Shown: positions 47,299-58,997 of the stretch, in pieces | How positions within the stretch are numbered: position 1 is the stretch's first letter | Layout of the letters: each line of letters starts with the position of its first letter | NCBI RefSeq assembly: GCF_050003625.1 | Contig: NC_134398.1 | Coordinates: 59,481,641-59,545,640, forward strand | DNA length: 64,000 bases | DNA from: Haematobia irritans | Taxonomy: Eukaryota; Arthropoda; Insecta; Diptera; Muscidae | Direction of reading: 5' to 3' | Made by a program: the position numbers and the translations under genes | The notes under the pieces: generated by a model | The model's input: the letters and a program-made list of their open reading frames with translations, nothing else | The model's database searches: none | What the model was told of the DNA's origin: nothing

Positions 47299-48232
47299 AA
47301 GGGTGATTCTTTTGAGGTTAGGATTTTCATGCATTAGTATTTGACAGATCACGTGGGATTTCAGACATGGTGTCAAAGAGAAAGATGCTCAGTATGCTTT
47401 GACATTTCATCATGAATAGACTTACTAACGAGCCACAACGTCGAATTTTCAGTGAATGGGCCCTAGAAAAGTTGGCAGAAAATCCGCTTTTTTATCGACA
47501 AATTTTGTTCAGCGATGAGGCTCATTTCTGGTTGAATGGCTACGTAAATAAGCAAAATTGCCGCATTTGGAGTGAAGAGCAACCAGAAGCCGTTCAAGAA
47601 CTGCCCATGCATCCCGAAAAATGCACTGTTTGGTGTGGTTTGTACGCTGGTGGAATCATTGGACCGTATTTTTTCAAAGATGCTGTTGGACGCAACGTTA
47701 CGGTGAATGGCGATCGCTATCGTTCGATGCTAACAAACTTCTTGTTGCCAAAAATGGAAGAACTGAACTTGGTTGGCATGTGGTTTCAACAAGATGGCGC
47801 TACATGCCACACAGCTCGCGATTCTATGGCCATTTTGAGGGAAAACTTCGGAGAACAATTCATCTCTAGAAATGGACCGGTAAGTTGGCCACCAAGATCA
47901 TGCGATTTGACGCCTTTAGACTATTTTTTGTGGGGCTACGTCAAGTCTAAAGTCTACAGAAATAAGCCAGCAACTATTCCAGCTTTGGAAGACAACATTT
48001 CCGAAGAAATTCGGGCTATTCCGGCCGAAATGCTCGAAAAAGTTGCCCAAAATTGGACTTTCCGAATGGACCACCTAAGACGCAGCCGCGGTCAACATTT
48101 AAATGAAATTATCTTCAAAAAGTAAATGTCATGGACCAATCTAATGTTTCAAATAAAGAACCGATGAGATTTTGCAAATTTTATGCGTTTTTTTTAAAAA
48201 AAAAGTTATCAAGCTCTTAACAAATCACCCTT
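47299..48232 (+). mobile_element. DD41D Tc1/mariner transposon, internally deleted copy 1
   Basis: TA, AAGGGTGATTCTTTTGAGG ... CTCTTAACAAATCACCCTT, TA. 934 bp, terminal AAGGGTGATT inverted repeats and TA duplication. It is near-identical to copy 2 at 56562 except for a 372-bp in-frame deletion after codon 7. Confidence 0.93.
47412..48125 (+). CDS. N-terminally deleted DD41D transposase, 237 aa
   Basis: MNRLTNE is fused directly to PQRRIFSEW, removing residues 8-131 of the 361-residue parent, that is both helix-turn-helix DNA-binding domains. The catalytic domain stays open to the normal stop: D35 (LFSDEAHFW), D128 (QQDGATCHTA) and D170 (CDLTPLDYFLWG), with 41 residues between the last two. 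One substitution near the second aspartate (LVDMW to LVGMW) separates it from copy 2. The original start codon, upstream sequence and both termini are kept. It could be transcribed and give a protein unable to bind transposon ends. Whether it is expressed or inhibits the intact protein is inference. Confidence 0.85.
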   Translation: MNRLTNEPQRRIFSEWALEKLAENPLFYRQILFSDEAHFWLNGYVNKQNCRIWSEEQPEAVQELPMHPEKCTVWCGLYAGGIIGPYFFKDAVGRNVTVNGDRYRSMLTNFLLPKMEELNLVGMWFQQDGATCHTARDSMAILRENFGEQFISRNGPVSWPPRSCDLTPLDYFLWGYVKSKVYRNKPATIPALEDNISEEIRAIPAEMLEKVAQNWTFRMDHLRRSRGQHLNEIIFKK

Positions 48233-48234
48233 TA

Positions 48235-48920
48235 TAACACTAATATTTGGAGATCTAAAGAGCTCTACTCTATTACTAAAGAGCTTCTGAAGAATTGGTA
48301 ATACACTCGCGTATATCAGAATAATGTACAAAGGGCCCTTTTAAATTTTCCTCCTTGCTTTTAAGCAGAGAAATTGTGTGAGAAACTGAGGCGGAGTGTT
48401 ATATACACATCATAGATTAGCTTTTGCCACAAATTTTGTTTGTATATGTACGTAGATATTGCCATGGCAGCCGGCCACTTTGGCTATTGTGGCTTTTCGA
48501 ATGCCATTGCCTTCAGTTATCAGCGACTTCCAAACATGCAACAACCGCAATAGTTTAACCATATTTGCACTATCGGCTGGCTGTTGCATTCATGTGTTAA
48601 TGAATGTTGAATTTGCATCCTAGCTAGAATCGTTAAACAAAATTGTTACAAACGACTGTCAACGTTTTAAATTGGTTCTCTTTGATTTAAAATTATTAAA
48701 TGTACTAAAGACAGAGTTGGACAATCATTTGAGTAAACATCAAATCAAACTTGGATCAATCTGCGTAATACTGAAAAAAATATGAGGCAGTTCGGAAACT
48801 TCTTAGCCTAGCACAAAAAGCGCGTTATAAACAGAAAAAAGTTAAGTGTTTTGGAAACTTCCATCTCTGTTATGAACACATGTTAAATTTTGTGTCGATC
48901 TGGCAACTCCTTCATATAGA
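48235..48920. other. Unassigned DNA, probably single-copy
   Basis: Less AT-rich near 48450-48600 (GCCATGGCAGCCGGCCACTT) and free of the repeats seen elsewhere. No open frame of note. Confidence 0.4.
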
Positions 48921-48960
48921 AACAGGTGTTCAAAAAAGACGCATCCCCAATTTTTTTACA

Positions 48961-50574
48961 ATGGACAAATTAGAAATGCGTGCTGTCATTAAATATTTAC
49001 ATAAAAAAGGTTTATCGGTACAAGAAATTCATATTCATATTGATATATGTTAGGTGAAAGTGCTCCTTCATATGCAACAGTAAAAAATTGGTTTGCTGAA
49101 TTTAAACGTGGTCGTACAAGCATTGAAGATGAACCACGTTCACTGAAAAAAATATTGTCGTGGGGTCAAAGATTTCATGTCTTTAAAATACGAATATAAA
49201 TTTTGCTTAGCATAGAAGACGCATTTTTCTAATATAAAGTTTTTTTCCTTGTCCAAAAGTCGATAAACTTTGTCACTGAAGTCGTATTGTCCTTATAATT
49301 AAGTGATTTCACATAAAAATGGGTATCATAACATGAAAGACAAAATGTTTGGGCTAAGGTCAATTTGACTTTAATAATTCAGAAAAATTCTTTAAATTTA
49401 ATGAAATTGTCTTTAAATTTGTTGTCTTTTTACTACAAAGCAAAAAATCGTTCAAATATTGGACATGTTTTTCAACACTTTATTTTAAAGACGTTTTTTA
49501 CTTGAAACATAGCATAATTTCTACTGAAAGTCGAGTCTTAATTAGGAAAATAAAGTTGTCGTTAACTCGTTTTTAAAGGACTTTAATAGCATACGACGAA
49601 AAAAAGCTGAAAATGTGAAAAATTAAAATTTGCTTCCTAGAAGCAAGTACACAAAACCCAAATTTAAAAGAGAATTGTGTCTTAAAATTATCCTTACTTG
49701 TATTCTCCGCGTCTTTGGCTCGAAAGCAATACCAAAATTTTTAAAGTAAAGACAAAATCTTTGGAACTGGGCATGCTTTTTTTTCAGTGTAGTGGACATC
49801 CAAAAAACCGCAACAACAACAGAAATTGTAGCCAAAATGCATGATATGGTATTAAATGATCGACGAATAAAAGTGCGGAAATTGCTAATATCATGGACAT
49901 CTCAAATGATCGAATCCATGTAATTTTGCATGAATAACTACAGATGAAAAAGCTTTCTGCATTTCTGCAACATGGGTGCCGCATTTGTTAACAGTCGATC
50001 AAAAACACATAAAAATGAACATTTTTCAAGCTTGTTTGGATCGTTTTAAGCGAAATAAAATGGATTTTAAGCGTCGTTTCATAACTGTTGATGAGACATG
50101 GATCCACCACTACACTCCAGAGACAAAAGAACAATCCAAACAATGGGCTGAAACTGGAGGAAGTGCCCCAAAGAAGGCAAAAACAATTCAATCGGCTCAT
50201 AAAGTTATGGCAACGGTTTCCGGGACTTCAAAGCTATTTTATTGATTGACTATCTACAAAAGGATAAAACAATAAATTCAGAGTACTATTGCAACCTTTT
50301 GGATCAATTAAATGTACAAATTCGAGAAAAACGTCCTGGCTTACAACACAAAAAAATAATTTTTCACCAAGACAACGCACCAGCGCACCTGAGTGTTTTA
50401 ACAATGGCTAAAATCAACGAATTCAAGTGCGAGTTGCTTGACCACCCACCTTATTCTTCTGATTTAGCTCCCAGTGACTTTTACTTGTTCCCAAATTTAA
50501 AAAAAAATTCCTTGCTGGCAAGCGTTTTACCTCGGTTCATTATGGATGTTAACTATTTTTTGACCAAATGTTAA
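48961..50574 (+). pseudogene. Mariner transposase, broken and interrupted
   Basis: It opens MDKLEMRAVIKYLHKKGLSV (first helix-turn-helix). A frameshift follows, then LGESAPSYATVKNWFAEFKRG and IEDEPR, where D5 enters at 49141. It resumes SGHPK with another shift, then EIVAKMHDMVLNDRRIKVRKL, and from 49976 HLLTVDQK, VDETWIHHYTPE (first D) and EQSKQW. One more shift at ~50230 leads to HQDNAPAH (second D) and SSDLAPSDFYLFPNLK (third D, 34 residues on). The spacing is DD34D, that of true mariners. At least four lesions plus the insertion make it inactive. Subfamily not assigned. Confidence 0.9.
49141..49789 (+). repeat. MITE family D, copy D5, in the mariner
   Basis: TT, CACTGAAAAAAATATTGTCG ... 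GGGCATGCTTTTTTTTCAGTG, TA. 649 bp. Removing it and one dinucleotide gives CCACGTAGTGGACATCC, which reads PRSGHP as expected for a mariner. The target was therefore TA and the left copy later mutated to TT. Confidence 0.9.
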
Positions 50575-50640
50575 AAAGTTATTTAAAGTCTGTGTATTAA
50601 AATTATACGGGCTTAAGTGTTCACACATACGAAAAAAAAT

Positions 50641-50879
50641 TTATATATGATAGAGGTCAATAAATTTTCCACGCAACCACATCATTAAATAAATTTCGTT
50701 TAATGTTAATAATGACTCTGTGAAGCTTTGATAAAGACAATGAATACAACAAGCTACCTAAGCTAGACACGAAGTGATGTTTCAAATGGCTACATATATA
50801 GATGCGACGGAAACATCAAAACTTAGTAAATGGAAAAGTGGTGGCATATTAGGTTGAAATGAACATTTTTCTACTTGTT
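50641..50879. other. Unassigned DNA
   Basis: No recognised feature. Confidence 0.4.
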
Positions 50880-51208
50880 ACAAAGAAAGAAATTTAAATT
50901 TATTCGTTTATTTCTTCTTTTTTCTTAATGTTCTATCACAATCCTTTAGAAACTTGTCATCGAAAACTAAAATTTCCAAATTCAGGCTTGCCTCCATTTA
51001 GAAATTATGCTATGTTTCAAATAAAAATCATCTTTAAAATAAAGTTTGAAATACATTTCCAATTTTTGAACGCTTTTTTTGGTTTGTTGTCAAGATGCCA
51101 AAAGACAACAAACGTAAATGCATTTTTTTTTGATTTTGAAGAATTTTTAAAAATTATTAAAGCCAGGTAGAACTTAGTCACAAAAGATGTTCTTCCATGT
51201 AAAGTCAC
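50880..51208 (-). repeat. MITE family D fragment D8
   Basis: ATTATGCTATGTTTCAAATA, TTTGTTGTCAAGATGCCAAAAG and TTAAAGCCAGGTAGAACTTAG correspond to the D interior (reverse). Both ends are lost. Confidence 0.65.
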
Positions 51209-51507
51209 CAGAGATGGTCCGGTTACAATTTTTTGGTTTTTGCTGCTGTATGTAACTTTCTCGGAAATTATGTAACTTTCTCGGAAATTATGTGTCTTAT
51301 TTCGGCAGCCATGTATATGTTTGCCGAGAAAGTTACATTTTTGCGACCAAAATGTTCCATGTTCACCGCACAAAAATAACATTTTGCTCTTAAAACCTGT
51401 TTGGCGTGATCATATTCCTTCTCTGCGTGTGTAAACGTCGAAAACCTCATATATATGTATACAACGTAAAAAATACTTACAGGATACTTAAATTTGATTT
51501 CAAACTA
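51209..51507. other. Unassigned DNA with a short direct repeat
   Basis: GTAACTTTCTCGGAAATTAT is repeated in tandem at 51251-51290. The inverse AGAAAGTTAC lies near 51327, so the segment can fold. Confidence 0.5.
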
Positions 51508-51650
51508 TTTATACCCTTCACCACTACTGTGGTACAGGGTATAATAAGTTTGTGCATTTGTATGTAACGCCAAGAAGGAAAAGTCTGAGACCCATCGTTT
51601 AGTATACCGATCGTCTTAGAATTAAATTCTGAGTCGATTTAGCGATGTCC

Positions 51651-51693
<43 letters not shown>

Positions 51694-53527
51694 CGTCTGT
51701 CTGTCGGTCTGTTCATGTATTTTTGTGCGCAAAGTACAGGTCGCAGTTTAAGTCCGATCGTCCTCAAATTTGGCACAGGGTCGTTTTGGGGAACAAAGAC
51801 GATCGCTATTGATTTTGGAAAAAATCGGTTCAGATTTAGATATAGCTGTCATATATATTTATCCCCGATCTGGTTATAATTGGCGTGTTTATCAACCGAT
51901 GTTCTTCAAATTCCGTACATCCAAATATTTTATGAGTCTCGAAAAACTTGCAAAATATTATCCAAATCGGTTCAGATTTAGATATAGCTTCCATATATAT
52001 CTCTCGTCCGATTTAGACTCATATGACCACAGAGGCCAAAGTTTACTACCGATTTACGTGAAATTTTGCACAGAGAGTTGAAATGACATTCTACCAATGC
52101 TTGGTAAATTTGATTGAAATCGGTTCAGATTTAGATATAGCACCCATATATATCTTTCGTCCGATTTGCACTTATATGGCCTCAAAAGCCAGAGTTTTGC
52201 CGTGATTTAGTTCAAATTTTGCACAAGGAGTACGTTTAACAGTATCGGTAAGTGTACCAAATTTGAAATCGTTTCAGATTTAGATATAGCTCCCATATAT
52301 ATCTTTCGTCCGATTTGAACTTATATGTCCTCAAAAGCCAGAGTTTTGCCTTGACTTGCTTCAAATTTTGCACCAGGAGTATGTTTAATAGTATTGGTAA
52401 ATGTACCAAATTTGGTTGAAATCGGTTCACATTTAGATATAGCTCCCATATATATCTTTCGCCCGATTTGCACTTATATGGCCTCAAAAGCCAGCGTTTT
52501 GCCGTGATTTAGTTCAAATTTTGCACAAGGAGTACGTTTAACAGTATCGGTAAGTGTACCAAATTTGAAATCGTTTCAGATTTAGATATAGCTCCCATAT
52601 ATATCTTTCGCCCGATTTACACTCATATGACCACGGGGGCTAAAGTTATACTCCCATTTACGTGAAATTTAGCAGAGATTGCAGAATTATTATTCTAACT
52701 ATGCAGTTCAAATTTAGTCAAAATCGGTTCAGATTATATATAGCTCCCATATATACGTACACCAGAGTTGGGGAAATATGGTAGACTTTTTCATATTTTA
52801 GACCCATTTTCAATGGGATTTTCCTCCAATTGACTGGATAGTTTACACAGAGAATATATTTAATATGATATCAGTGTGTCAAGTTTGTTCTAATTTGGTT
52901 CAGTTTTAGATAAAGCCTCCATATATTCGTTCTTCTGGTTTATACAAATATGGCCAAATTCCCACACTTTACACAAAATTCTGTGATGATTTCCCCATAT
53001 CTTAGTCACACACTGTAATGCCAGAATTTCCACAGAACGGTCGAGTTTTAAATAAGGCTTCAAGTCGCCCGACTTGACCAAATAATATATCACAACCCAC
53101 ACTTGACCACATATCTTGGCGAGAACTAACCAATATCCTTGTAAAATCGCCACTGATAAGTAGCAAAAGTTGTAAATATTACTAAAATTGTCCTATATCT
53201 CGAATACATATGTATCACCTGATAAATCATAAATGCTCCTTTGTACAATTGCATTAAAATTTCTCTCGCTTCATATTTCCCATATTTTTTACTAACATTG
53301 TGTTTCATACCAGGGCGTTAGCCGATTTCAATTTTAATTTTAGAGATTTTGTAGAAGTAGAAAAAATTGTCTCCATTATAAGTATTTGTATCTGGAAATG
53401 CAAACCTTAATATAGCTCCCAGCAAATTTGAAGTAGTTGAGATGGTAACACAAATGTTGGTCTACATGGTGGTGAAGGGTATAATATAGTCGGCCCCGCC
53501 CGACTTTAGACTTTACTTACTTGTTTT
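51508..53527 (+). mobile_element. Family C element C2, uninterrupted
   Basis: The 5' hairpin ATACCCTTCACCACTACTGTG...GTACAGGGTATAATAA is at 51510. A (GTCT)n run is at 51651-51710, and about seven array units contain GATATAGCTCCCATATATAT (51838-52740). The 3' end has GGTGAAGGGTATAATATAG, TCGGCCCCGCCCGACTT and ACTTACTTGTTT (53527). It is the reference for the pre-insertion state of C1. Confidence 0.87.
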
Positions 53528-55604
53528 TTAATGTCCTCTGGCATGACAATATTATATTGAAGAATTTTAGAATTTTTGATAATAATAATTTGAAATTTGT
53601 ATTCAAAAGTAATTTGCAATTTTTCCTTACATATACTATACAAATTCCAATATTTTCAAAAACTAAGTATTTTATGGAGGTTTACGATGTTTTTGACATA
53701 TAGTAAAATACGTCGTAAATGTATGTCAAATACCTTACAGTTCAGTTCACTTCAGATAAATTCAGGTTTACTTGTCTAAATTGTCGTTCAAGAGGAAGGT
53801 ATTTTTCCTGCCATACTTACAATACTTATTATTAGCCACGAAGGAATAATTGTATACAGTTATATCGTTGTGTCACTTCAACCCGTATAATACTCGTATA
53901 AAAAACTTCCGAAAATTCTTAGAATATATTTAAGATTACATTATTTCCATATTTTTACTACCCAAAAAATGAAGTTTCTTTGATTTTGCTTGTGTGTACC
54001 CTACAATCTGATATATAAATAGAATCGCCTGAATGTATGTGTTGCTTATGAGTGATGGCTGTAGCGATATCTGTGTGTTGCTGAAAACAAAAGCTACCCG
54101 ATTCAGTGTGTCTTCCTGGTCCGTGGTTCGATTCACCGTTTGTACATAAGGTGAAATAGATTCATTTTCAAACCCAAAAAAGAAATCCATAGAAACATTT
54201 CCATTCCAATGGGTATTTGTTGCATCTATGATATATGTTAGCATAGATTTCGAGTATTTTTTTTCAAGTAATTGGATGTCATGATATAACATATAATTGG
54301 AAATTTAAACTAATGATGCTACCACGTGTAATAGAAGACTTCACACGCAACAAGAGAAGGATTAAAGATTTTTAATCAAATGATTTCATATACTTCTCTA
54401 AAGTACGAAATAGTCGAATATCATGCCCATCGGCACAACCTATAAAACTCTTTTTGTTACGATGATTCAATGTGAATGTGCTGGAAACTAATTCAAAATA
54501 ATGACCGTAATTCAAAGGATTTTATGTTGATGCAGCAGGAAAAATGACAACTACAAACTGCTATCTCTTCGAGTTTCACTGTGCTAATGTGGGTGATGGT
54601 ATGACTGTATGTGACGCTGTAAGTGACTACCCAAAAGTATGCTATGAAAACATAAAAAAACTTAACGAATACCTTATAAAATATGTCAACTTATGCCATT
54701 CGACTCGGTCGGTATATGGAACGAATTCATGTAAGTAGCCTAGTGTGTAAATTTCATCGCATACCCACTCTCACCAACACAAATGCAAATTCTGAACAGA
54801 TATCTCCTTTAAACTCTGCAGGGAGTCTTTTTAACTGCTGATGCGTAACGCAAATCGGCATCCTTGCGGTAGTTATATGTACCTTGGAAAAGGTAACACG
54901 TTTTATTTTGCTTACCATCGCCATGAAGGCAAATAAAAATTTATAAATTCCAAAACTAAATTTTTAGCAGGAGCAGTTAAAGTACCTAGATTCCTTTTTT
55001 AAGTGAGAACATTTCACTCTCATTTCCCCTTACCATTCTAGCTTAAATGAAGAAGTATCAAATCAAAAATGGAAAGGAAAGCTTAAAACTCGGCATGATG
55101 TCTTTTCCTCTAAGCATTCGTTTAAGATCACATTAAGCGCCAAGCAAGAATAATGTCACGAAAAAAATACTCACTCGCATTTAAGAGTGCATATACAAGG
55201 AGTACCAAATTAAAAAAAATGTATTCGAAATCGCAGTAAATTATGCGCAAGAAACAACATTATTTCACTGAACATTCATCTGGTTATTCAAAAGGAGTAT
55301 TGCAAAGTAACAACATTTTTTACTTTGATCCATATTTTTGAAAATCGGGGGCTACATGTATATGTACTTAAAAAATATTTACGTGATAATAAAGATTACG
55401 CAACCTAAATTTTAGGATGCGAAATTTAAAAAAATATTAAGGACAAATTTCCTCAAAATAATGACATTTTAATTAAAATAGAGTTTATAATCTTTGGTTC
55501 AAATTTTTTTTTCATTAAATTTAGGACACAAATTTTGTAAATTTGCGTCCCTCAATTAAAGTCACATGTCTTTGAATTAAGGCTAACTTTAAACTTTTTT
55601 TGAG
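53528..55604. other. Unassigned DNA
   Basis: Mostly AT-rich and without element ends. Contains one type-2 tRNA-like scrap (54091-54152) and a 64-codon Cys-containing frame at 54544-54738. The latter ends at TGT|GTAAGT-like sequence (ATTCATGTAAGTAG), which could be a splice donor. I see no partner exon and do not call a gene. Confidence 0.35.
54091..54152 (+). other. Type 2 tRNA-like scrap outside F/G
   Basis: GCTACCCGATTCAGTGTGT ... GGTCCGTGGTTCGATTCACC resembles the type 2 unit of families F and G (A-box arm shortened, B-box intact). Confidence 0.4.
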
Positions 55605-55985
55605 TGTGGGAGCTATATCTAAATATGAACCGATTTCGATTATATTTGGCAGCTTTGGTTGATACCGCAGAAGGTTGCTTTGTGCTAACTTTGAGTAAAA
55701 TCGGTTATCAAATAAGGCTATTATGACCAAATTTTGGAAAATCAAGCGATTCATATATATGGGAGCTATATTTTTTGCACATATAGTTAGTACTATAGAA
55801 GATTAATAAGGGTTTTGATAAATAAGGGTATGGTACTTTTGGTCAAATTTGGGAAAATCGGGGGATACATGTATATGGGAGATACATATATTTACATCTG
55901 TATCGATTTCGATGAAATTTCGCATACTTAAAGGGTGGTAAGTATGCAATTTTGACGCCGATTGATTAGTAAACAAGTGCAATCC
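55605..55985 (-). repeat. Family K array fragment K2
   Basis: GGGAGCTATATCTAAATATG, AACCGATTTCGATTATATTT and GAGTAAAATCGGTTATCAAAT match K1 array units in reverse. No ends. Confidence 0.65.
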
Positions 55986-55989
55986 ACCA

Positions 55990-56451
55990 CCACCGATACC
56001 CACCATTTTTAGCACACCTTATTATGGTCCTAAAATACCTCTAGATTTCAAACTTCAGGCAAATTGGATAAAAACTACGGATTCTAGAAGCCCTAAAAGT
56101 AAAATCGGAAGATCGGTCTATATGGGGGCTATACCAAAACATGGACCGATACTCACCATTTTTAGCACAACTCTTTACGGTCCTAAAATACCTATAGATT
56201 TTCAATTTCAAATTTCATTCAATTTCAATATACCATCTTCGAACTTGATTTCAGCACGATTGTTTCATTATTGAAGACTGTAGCGTGATTACAACATACA
56301 GACAGACGGACATGGTTATATCGTCTTAGAATTTCTCTCTGATCAAGAATATATATACTTTATATAGTCGGAAATCGATATTTCGAAGTGTTACAAACGG
56401 AATGACAAATTTATTATACCCCCGTCACCATTCTATGTTGGAGGGTATAAA
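55990..56451 (-). mobile_element. Family B fragment B3
   Basis: About two array units, the GTCY core (GACAGACGGACATGG near 56300) and the hairpin end CCCCCGTCACCATTCTATG...GAGGGTATA (56417-56448). The 3' half is missing. Confidence 0.75.
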
Positions 56452-56561
56452 AATAGACAAGCATAAATTAAACTCCATATGTGATTAAATTCTGTGGTAT
56501 TCCAAATGGGATTATAATTCTGACCCCTCTATAGTAACGCACCTGGAATAAGAGGGATGTA

Positions 56562-57866
56562 AAGGGTGATTCTTTTGAGGTTAGGATTTTCATGCATTAG
56601 TATTTGACAGATCACGTGGGATTTCAGACATGGTGTCAAAGAGAAAGATGCTCAGTATGCTTTGACATTTCATCATGAATAGACTTACTAACGAGCAACG
56701 CTTGCAAATCATTGAATTTTATTACCAAAATCAGTGTTCGGTTCGAAATGTGTTTCGCGCTTTACGTCCGATTTATGGTCTACATAATCGACCAAGTGAG
56801 CAAACAATTAATGCGATTGTGACCAAGTTTCGCACTCAGTTTACTTTATTGGACATTAAACCAACCACACGAATGCGTACAGTGCGTACAGAAGAGAATA
56901 TTGCGTCTGTTTCTGAGAGTGTTGCTGAAGACCGTGAAATGTCGATTCGTCGCCGTTCGCAGCAATTGGGTTTGTGTTATTCGACCACATGGAAGATTTT
57001 ACGCAAAGATCTTGGTGTAAAACCGTATAAAATACAGCTCGTGCAAGAACTGAAGCCGAACGATCTGCCACAACGTCGAATTTTCAGTGAATGGGCCCTA
57101 GAAAAGTTGGCAGAAAATCCGCTTTTTTATCGACAAATTTTGTTCAGCGATGAGGCTCATTTCTGGTTGAATGGCTACGTAAATAAGCAAAATTGCCGCA
57201 TTTGGAGTGAAGAGCAACCAGAAGCCGTTCAAGAACTGCCCATGCATCCCGAAAAATGCACTGTTTGGTGTGGTTTGTACGCTGGTGGAATCATTGGACC
57301 GTATTTTTTCAAAGATGCTGTTGGACGCAACGTTACGGTGAATGGCGATCGCTATCGTTCGATGCTAACAAACTTTTTGTTGCCAAAAATGGAAGAACTG
57401 AACTTGGTTGACATGTGGTTTCAACAAGATGGCGCTACATGCCACACAGCTCGCGATTCTATGGCCATTTTGAGGGAAAACTTCGGAGAACAATTCATCT
57501 CAAGAAATGGACCGGTAAGTTGGCCACCAAGATCATGCGATTTGACGCCTTTAGACTATTTTTTGTGGGGCTACGTCAAGTCTAAAGTCTACAGAAATAA
57601 GCCAGCAACTATTCCAGCTTTGGAAGACAACATTTCCGAAGAAATTCGGGCTATTCCGGCCGAAATGCTCGAAAAAGTTGCCCAAAATTGGACTTTCCGA
57701 ATGGACCACCTAAGACGCAGCCGCGGTCAACATTTAAATGAAATTATCTTCAAAAAGTAAATGTCATGGACCAATCTAACGTTTCAAATAAAGAACCGAT
57801 GAGATTTTGCAAATTTTATGCGTTTTTTTTTTTTTAAAAGTTATCAAGCTCTTAACAAATCACCCT
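56562..57866 (+). mobile_element. DD41D Tc1/mariner transposon, full-length copy 2
   Basis: TA, AAGGGTGATTCTTTTGAGG ... CTCTTAACAAATCACCCT, TA. 1,305 bp with AAGGGTGATT inverted ends and TA duplication. A single intact transposase frame fills it. It is nearly identical to copy 1, so both are recent. Confidence 0.95.
56675..57760 (+). CDS. DD41D mariner-superfamily transposase, intact, 361 aa
   Basis: The enzyme would cut and paste its own element at TA sites in the nucleus. An N-terminal helix-turn-helix pair spans residues ~7-55 (EQRLQIIEFYYQNQCSVRNV) and ~85-120 (SIRRRSQQLGL...TWKILRKDLG). The catalytic D residues are D159 (FSDEAHFW), D252 (QQDGATCHTA) and D294 (CDLTPLDYFLWGYVK). With 41 residues between the last two this is DD41D, the pattern described for the rosa group of tephritid flies. 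The ATG lies 113 bp inside the left terminus; an alternative start is not needed. There are no stops or shifts, and all key residues are present. Length is normal for the group. It is the best candidate in the window for an active gene. Confidence 0.95.
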   Translation: MNRLTNEQRLQIIEFYYQNQCSVRNVFRALRPIYGLHNRPSEQTINAIVTKFRTQFTLLDIKPTTRMRTVRTEENIASVSESVAEDREMSIRRRSQQLGLCYSTTWKILRKDLGVKPYKIQLVQELKPNDLPQRRIFSEWALEKLAENPLFYRQILFSDEAHFWLNGYVNKQNCRIWSEEQPEAVQELPMHPEKCTVWCGLYAGGIIGPYFFKDAVGRNVTVNGDRYRSMLTNFLLPKMEELNLVDMWFQQDGATCHTARDSMAILRENFGEQFISRNGPVSWPPRSCDLTPLDYFLWGYVKSKVYRNKPATIPALEDNISEEIRAIPAEMLEKVAQNWTFRMDHLRRSRGQHLNEIIFKK

Positions 57867-57868
57867 TA

Positions 57869-58683
57869 CTTCCTTTTTGTTGGTAATATTTGATTTTGAT
57901 AAGAAATATCGATATACCATGTTTGGAGATATTTTCTTTGTGTATATATATTTTTAAGGCTCCAATTGGTTACTACCATTCTTTTACTTGCAGCTTACTC
58001 TCTAGGTCTCTCTTTCTAAACACATATATGTTTATCAGAGATGGTCTGTATCAAACATTTTAAGGTTTGCGACTGTCGCAAAGTTGTAAACGTCACATAC
58101 ACGTCGTAAATGTAGAAAAAGTAACAAACGTCGCAAGCTCCAAATACTTCAGACCCTTCAGATAGGCAGCGAATGATATCCAAGATGATGATATATGCGA
58201 AGAAGTTTCAATTCTCAGGAATGTTCATAAAATTATTAACGAGTTTAAAAAACTTGAGAATATAGTTATTTCAATTGGAAACTCGAAGCCAAAATTACTA
58301 TAAACTACTCGATGGTGCAGTAAACGTGACGGTCGGTACTCGCTCATAGTTAACCTTTCACAAATTACTGCAGAAACTGGAAGGAAGGAAAACTACTTAA
58401 GTCTTAAGTGAATTGCTGTTTAGAGAAAATTTTATAAAATCACTTTTTGGCTTATTGGAGCCAATTTCCATACTAATTAAAAATTTTCAAAATTGATGCA
58501 GCTAAAGCTTGGAACACGAAAACCAAGAATAGTTTGAAGTTGTGAATGAGAGATGTAAATCTAGTAGAGTTTTGAATAAATACAATATAAAACATTTTTT
58601 GCATACCTTTTATCGGGGAGCTTAACTAAATTAAATTAAAAAATATTCAAAATTTCTTTAATTCCAAATTAGGATTTCTACAC
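57869..58683. other. Unassigned DNA
   Basis: No element ends or recognisable coding. Confidence 0.4.
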
Positions 58684-58685
58684 TA

Positions 58686-58997
58686 CACATAAAATTTTTT
58701 TTTTTCTGGTTCAATCACGAAATTAATTGATCCAATTAATTTTTTAATTGAAATGTCTTCAATCACAAAAATGATAGTATCAATTAAAAAATTAATTGAA
58801 GGTCAATTAAAAAATTAATTGATCCAATTAAAAAATTAATTGATCCAATTAAAAAATTAATTGATACTATTAATTTTTGTGATTGATTTTTGTTTCAATT
58901 AAAATATTTGTTGAATCAATTAAATTTTTAATTGAATATTTTTTAAAACTCAATTAAAATTTTAATTGGAAAAATTTTCCTGAAATTTTTTTCTGTG
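58686..58997. repeat. MITE L (I/L family) with internal tandem repeats
   Basis: TA, CACATAAAATTTTTTTTTT ... CTGAAATTTTTTTCTGTG, TA. 312 bp. The centre has ~21-bp direct repeats of CAATTAAAAAATTAATTGATC (three or more, 58800-58862), each itself palindromic. Confidence 0.75.

Larger units (their letters stand above)
48921..50640 (+). mobile_element. DD34D mariner relic, split by D5
   Basis: The coding remnant spans 48961-50574. CAGGTGTTCAAAAAAGACGC (48922) is a plausible start, but a matching inverted end on the right is not clear, so the limits are approximate. Confidence 0.6.

Noticed and set aside
47621..47869. 82-codon plus-strand frame inside the deleted DD41D transposase
   Set aside because: Out-of-frame shadow of the transposase.
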